Source: Camellia lanceoleosa
Lineage: Eukaryota > Streptophyta > Magnoliopsida > Ericales > Theaceae
NCBI GenBank assembly: GCA_025200525.1
Contig: CM045762.1
Span: 110,024,734-110,088,733 of the forward strand
Reading direction: 5' to 3'
Length of the DNA: 64,000 nt
In this document: positions 59,200 through 64,000 of the stretch, in pieces
Layout: each line of letters starts with the position of its first letter
Position numbering within the stretch: the stretch's first letter is position 1
Made by a program: the position numbers and the translations under genes
The notes under the pieces: model-generated
What the model saw: only the letters and a program-made list of their open reading frames with translations
What the model was told of the DNA's origin: nothing
Databases searched by the model: none

Positions 59200-60105
59200 C
59201 ATTATATTTGACCTTTGTTTTCCATGTACTACCATGTAAATCCTCTGTGATTTTCCTAGAAAAACCTAAATTAAAACATAAGATAAGAAAATTTCTAATT
59301 TAGTTTTAAGTTTCCCGCATATAGAAAACCCATAAGAACTTACCTGAAAAAATAATAAAATAAAATCAAAATATTAAATAAAGTAAATCCATAAGAAGCA
59401 AAAGATATTTATAGAAGCTACCTTTCACATTAAGAAAAATATAACACGTCTTTTTTTTAAGTGAACAAGTTTCTCTTTGCTCTTTAATTGGATCAGAGAT
59501 GTTCAGTTGATATATTGTGAACCTATTTCAGTGATCTAAACCATTTATCTTGTAAGATTTATTGAATAGATTTTTCATACAAAAAAATTAAATTGATAAG
59601 ACATTGATACCCAAATGATCGAATCATATTGTTCTTTAAAATATGACAATCTATTATCAAAATCATACTTATAGTTCATTATTTTTAAAACAAACATGGT
59701 TCGATCATATGACTATGTTTGATCAATTTAATATTTTACATAAATGATTTACTTAATAGATTTTAGAAGATAAACAACTTGAATTATCGAAGTCAACACA
59801 AGATTGGCTCACAATGTACAAACTGGACCTATCGGGTCGAAGTAAGGACAATAGAGAAACTTGATTCTGCCCTTAATAATTCCACAAAAACCCTAACCCC
59901 ACATCAAACGCATCTGTTAGGACTAATCCTGGAAACCCTCAATAATTTAGTGTGAATACAGCTTTCTCTCTTTCTCTCTCTATCTCTTACTTTTTGCATT
60001 GCCTGCCAACCCAACAACATTGAAGCAATTTGGGACTTGTAGTACCAGCGACGGTCTTAATTTGGAACAACTTTGCTCCTCCCAAAGTGCAATTCTTTGG
60101 GTGGC
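59200..60105. other. Single-copy AT-rich sequence right of the duplication
   Basis: Not duplicated elsewhere in the window. It contains a CT-rich stretch (about 59962-59988). No ORF with a recognisable domain; a 65-codon ORF at 59999 crosses the element D boundary and is not credible. It ends with GTGGC, the expected left target repeat of element D. Confidence 0.5.
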
Positions 60106-62313
60106 TATAACAAACCCTGTTGTCCCTCCTTTATCCATTGTATTCCGGACTCAGTTCCGTGATTGGTTGTTGTTTATATCTTGTTTCCGTTCTTAAATTC
60201 CTTGTATTCGAGTTTTAGGATGTGGTGGGTAGGTTTGTAATAGGTTGATTGTGAATTCGAACAAATAGTTGCTACCCAGAATTTGGCTTCTTCGCTCGAG
60301 CAAGGCTTTTTACGCTCGAGTGAGGCCTAGGTATTTGCTTCTTCGCTTGAGCGAGCTTTCTTGCACTCGAGCCAGAATTGAGAGTCTTCATGTTCCATTT
60401 CAGACCGGCTTTGCCGGCGAGCTTTCTTCGCCGGCGAGCCTGGTCTGGTGTGTCTCTTCGCTCGAGCGAGGCTCTTGCGCTCGAGCGTGCGTCTGCGTCT
60501 CTTTTTTACCAGAAGGTTGTGTTTCTACGCTCGAGCGAGCTTTGCTTTGCTTTGCTCGAGCGAGCGAGCTCTATGTTTTGTGTTTCTTCGCTCGAGCGAG
60601 AACTCTTGCGCTCGAGCGTACTTATGGGTTGCAGACCTGAAGCTTTGCATTATTCGCTCGAGTGACGCTTCTTGCGCTCGAGCAAGGTTCTTCTGTGTCT
60701 GGTCGCTCGAGCGACCACTTCTTTGCTCGAGCGAGCCTCGATTATATCATATCGCAACAGCAATTCTCTTCTTTACTTTTTGATCTCTTTTTATCTTCAA
60801 ACCCTAGATCTGTCACTCTCTCTCTCTCTACACACTCCTTCTCTCTACAAATACACCTTGTTCTGGTGGTTCTTTACCCTAGCTCCTTTGTATAAAAGTT
60901 AGAGTTTGGCTTGGGCTATCTTTGGATCCGAAAAAGTGTTGATTTGGAGCACTTTCGAGTTTCCTCATCTTCTCCTTTGGGCTTCTCCATTTGAGGTAGG
61001 GATAATCTACTCCTTATGAGTTTTGACATAAATGTCGGGCATTTTGTACAGATGGTAGTGTTTTAGGAGTTTTGGAAAATTAGGGTTTGGTATGAAAATT
61101 ATAAAAAAGGGGTTTTTCCTATTTGGGCTTCATGTGTGTATATGAGACCTTGATAGTGGGATAATAGTATATTAAGGGTGAAATTTGGCATTGATTGCAA
61201 TATTTGAGAAAAGGGAAAGATTTGCCCTAATTGGAATTAAATGGGTTATTAGTGGAAATGTGTAATTGGTTTGGTAATTATGAAATTGGAAAAGTTGGTA
61301 ATATAATGGTGTAGTTGGATTGATAAATCACTCACCTATGGTAAATGTGATAAATTATCTGTTGATAAGTTTAATCATCTGCTTAGAAATAACCGTCTGG
61401 GGCTATCGGAGGGAGATAGCCATGATTGTTGTAGAATTGCATGATGATTAGGTAAATTGAAACTAATCAATTGAAATAAGTCATTGAATGTGACGGTTGG
61501 ATTAACACGTTGAATATGTGCTTAAATTGATCATTGTATATGATAAAGTGTTTAAATACATTGTATATGTATATGGTTTGGGAGGAGATAGGGGATGTAC
61601 TCCATGATTTGGGAGGAGATAGGGGATGGACTCCATTGATAATCAAGTTGGTCGGAGTGTCCAGGGTGAAAGTCCTGAAACCTTATGTGCATCTGAATGA
61701 TGTTGAATATATGAAGTGTTGTTGATATGAGTTGTAATCTCATTTTGAATAGCGTTGATGACTAAATCGTTAATGATATGAGTTGTAGTCTCATTTCAAA
61801 TTGTTTGGATAAATGATGGGTCGTACCTATGAATTGATTTGGCTAAATAAATGAAAGAGGATGGAAATGTGGATGTGAGTTGGTTTTATAAGTGATTAAC
61901 CATCTATCGATTGCTAATGTTTTAGTTATCTCTCGTATTTGGTTTAGCATATCTCTACTGGGCTTTGGCTCACCCTATTTGGGACACCACTTTCAGGTGC
62001 AGGTGACATGCCGTCTTCAAGGTCATAGCTTGGGAGGTCTCGAAGCTGAAGTCTCTATTTTGGTTGCTTTGTATATGTTATATGTTTTCATTTCAAAGCC
62101 AAGGGCTTAAACATGTAAAGGGGTTTTGACCCTCTTTTGGTTGTATTCAAGTGTTGACTTGGAAAGTTGTAAGCCTGTAGGGTATTTACTTTTGTTGTCA
62201 GCATGTAATGCTTTTTTTAAAGAATACTCTGATGGATGAATATATTTTATTTTCCCTATGTCTATGGATATCATGAATGAATGATTTATGCGTTTAAATT
62301 TGAGGGTGTTACA
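60106..62313 (+). repeat. Element D 5' LTR (2.21 kb)
   Basis: Starts TATAACAAACCCTG after GTGGC, ends GGGTGTTACA. The CTCGAG array (60291-60735) has about a dozen exact cores plus two GCCGGCGAGC units near 60412 and 60431 that are absent from A-C. CT run near 60817. Two minisatellite units at 61577-61634. The unit GTTGGTCGGAGTGTCCAGGG (61647-61666) is shared with LTR P (18385) but not with A-C. Confidence 0.88.
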
Positions 62314-62316
62314 ACT

Positions 62317-62328
62317 TGGTATCAGAGC
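62317..62328 (+). other. Primer-binding site, element D
   Basis: TGGTATCAGAGC, a perfect complement to the initiator tRNA-Met 3' end, 3 bases after the LTR. Confidence 0.95.
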
Positions 62329-62716
62329 GTATCGGGTTTGAATACTTTGGGTACGTTGGAAGTGGTTAGTACCACAATGGGTTTGTCTTGCTTGTTAGAG
62401 ACTTATGTATGATGTTATGTGTTTATTTGATAATAGACTTATGTGACTATATGGATATGGAATTTAGTTTCTAGGATGTTGATTGGGTCTATAGGTTTCT
62501 GGGAGTCCTATTGGAAAGACACTTGATCACTGCCGTTTCTAATTGGAACTCTAGCAACGCCACGGGACGGTCATTATCCAGAAATGAAATTCGTAAGTGT
62601 TTATGTGATTATGTGCTTTCGTGGAGTGAATTATTGTTGTCCATTTTATTAGGACGTGAGTGAAATAGCTTCGGAACATTTGTTAATGTGCTAATCCTTT
62701 TGTTGCCTTTATTAGG

Positions 62717-64000
62717 ATGTCAGGACGAGGACGTAGTGGTAGGCGTGGTATGCCTAGGAGGCAGAAGATGCCTATTTCGGATGAAATTCAGACACGGGAG
62801 GAGGGAGTTGGTCAGGCCAACATGGCCGAGCCAGTAGGTCAGCAAGCCATGGGTGCCTTAGCCTGGAAGATGGTAGGAGCATTGAGGGAATCTATGGACA
62901 TTCTCAGGGCTGAGAATCAGGTCCAGGCCCATGTAGCTAAGGCAGGGCCGTCTTTTCTGAAGAAGGAGCTTTTCCGGTCGAATCCGGGCGAGTTTTTGGG
63001 TGATCTAAAAGAGCTACTGAAGGCGGATGAATGGCTTGAACAGATGACAAAGATGTTTGAGATGCTAGGCATCGAAGATGGAGGTTTGTGAGTGACCTTG
63101 GCGTCCTTCCAGTTGAAGGGAGACGCGGGTCGGTGGTGGAAGTTTGTGCAAGGGCACATTGGAGGGACTTGGGAGGCTTTTGTTGACACCTTTCAGGAGA
63201 AGTTTTTGCCACCCACTGTTAGGGAGAAGTTAAGGGACTAGTTCTATCAGCTCAAGCAACTGAATACACCAGTGGTAGAGTTTGAGGCCACCTTTACTAG
63301 TTTATCGAGGTTTGCACCTGAGTTGGTGGCGTCTGAGGAACGCTGTTGTCTTGAGTTTGAGAAGAAGTTGAGTACTGGACTAATGTTTTGAGTGGTCGGG
63401 TCCATGATTAGGGAGTATGGGTGCCTTATGTAGGCTGCAGCTCATCTTGAGACCATTATGCATGCTGAGGAGGAGAGGATGAGGGGCTCCAGGAGGAGTC
63501 AGGAAGGCCAGGGGGACGGTAAGAGACAGAGGGCTTCTAACCCTCAGCAGTCCCAGGGAGCACATTCTAGATCTACCTTTCTAGTACCGAGTTCAGGTTC
63601 TGGGAGAGGCAGTCAAGGAGACATCACTTGTTACAAATGTGGTCAGCTGGGCCACAAGTCTCTAGCTTGCCCGCAAAAGGGAGGAGGGCAGAGGGCAGCT
63701 TCTTCTTCCGCTCGTCTTCAGAACCAGAGTCAGGGCAGAGGCTAGCCACTCATTTGTTATCAGTGTGGGCAGGGCGGGCACTTGAAGAGGTTTTGTCCAC
63801 AGTTGAGTGGCACATCTGGCGCATCTGGTTCAAGGTAGACGAAGAGTTATGAGCCAGCTCAGTCAGTTTAGGCCTCGAGGGCCAGTCAGGGAGCCTCTTC
63901 GGCTCAGTCTATGCAGTAGTCTTATGCTCCGAGGGGTGAGCAAGTTGATCAGAGGCCTATGGGGTGTGTGTATGCTGTTACAGCGCCGGATTTTGTGCTT
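62717..64000 (+). pseudogene. Element D gag, many stops, continues past window
   Basis: ATG 62717 (MSGRGRSGRRGM). The capsid motif GEFLGDLKELLKADEWLEQM is near 62985. TGA at 63089-63091 interrupts it, then the same frame continues with WWKFVQGHIGGTWEAFVD, a TAG near 63239, two stops around 63389-63432, and the open part 63458-63745 with CYKCGQLGHKSLAC. The second knuckle CYQCGQGGHLKRFC lies near 63755, after a TAG. Further TAGs near 63836, 63869 and 63917 replace codons that are CAG in B or C. No frameshift was found over 1.2 kb, so decay is by substitution only. The protease lies beyond the edge. Confidence 0.88.

Larger units (their letters stand above)
60106..64000 (+). mobile_element. Element D: gypsy chromovirus relative, right part outside window
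   Basis: 5' LTR 60106-62313, exact tRNA-Met primer site 62317-62328, leader, and gag to the window edge. Same family as A-C but the LTR is more diverged (start TATAACAAACCC, extra GCCGGCGAGC units). The pol genes and 3' LTR lie beyond 64000. Confidence 0.9.

Noticed and set aside
62317..62328. tRNA-like sequence TGGTATCAGAGC as a tRNA gene
   Set aside because: It is only 12 bases of complement to tRNA-Met next to an LTR end, which is a primer-binding site.

Overview
The window looks like a transposon-dominated stretch of a flowering-plant (probably eudicot) nuclear genome. The evidence is Ty3/gypsy LTR retrotransposons of plant lineages with tRNA-Met primer sites, AT-rich flanks, (TAA)n/(CT)n/(CA)n microsatellites, and exons of an intron-containing GH28 polygalacturonase (PG). 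I cannot name the species. No complete, evidently functional host gene is visible.

Layout. 1-8898: left-truncated Tat/Ogre-like element E on the minus strand (RT edge, protease, gag, leader, very long LTR), inserted into the leader of element A. 8899-16546: chromodomain-type (Del/Tekay-like) element A on the plus strand, whose 3' LTR ends inside a PG exon. 16547-30742: minus-strand PG pseudogene, with five exon pieces spread over about 12 kb. Its introns hold a plus-strand LTR (P, about 17.4-22.3 kb) containing a minus-strand LTR (N1), a minus-strand LTR (N2), and an RRM-domain retro-ORF. 30743-36775: minus-strand LTR fragment N3, then element B (5' LTR, gag, protease), cut off just before RT. 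36776-59199: second copy of 21802-30742 (PG exons 1-3, N2, RRM ORF), interrupted by the whole 13.5-kb element C (44227-57711). Element C is itself interrupted inside its protease by a 3.7-kb solo LTR of the element-E family with an exact 5-bp target duplication. 59200-60105: single-copy AT-rich sequence. 60106-64000: 5' LTR and gag of element D, running off the right edge.

Order of events (inference). PG gene; then P, N2 and the RRM ORF in its introns; then N1 into P, N3 upstream of PG, and B into N3; then duplication of the 21.8-30.7 kb segment with one breakpoint inside B; then C into the right copy; then an E-family element into C, later reduced to a solo LTR. On the left, A entered a PG exon and E entered A.

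A, B, C and D are close relatives. Their LTRs are about 2.1-2.2 kb with non-canonical ends (start TA, end CA or TA), and each carries an array of CTCGAG-centred palindromes. Their ORFs are broken mostly by stop codons that replace CAG, CAA, CGA or CGG, the signature of methylcytosine decay. I found no CRISPR, tRNA or rRNA genes and no plainly undescribed cellular system. The most notable signals are the dissected and duplicated PG gene, the mismatched duplication junctions, and the recurrence of short palindrome arrays in unrelated LTR families.
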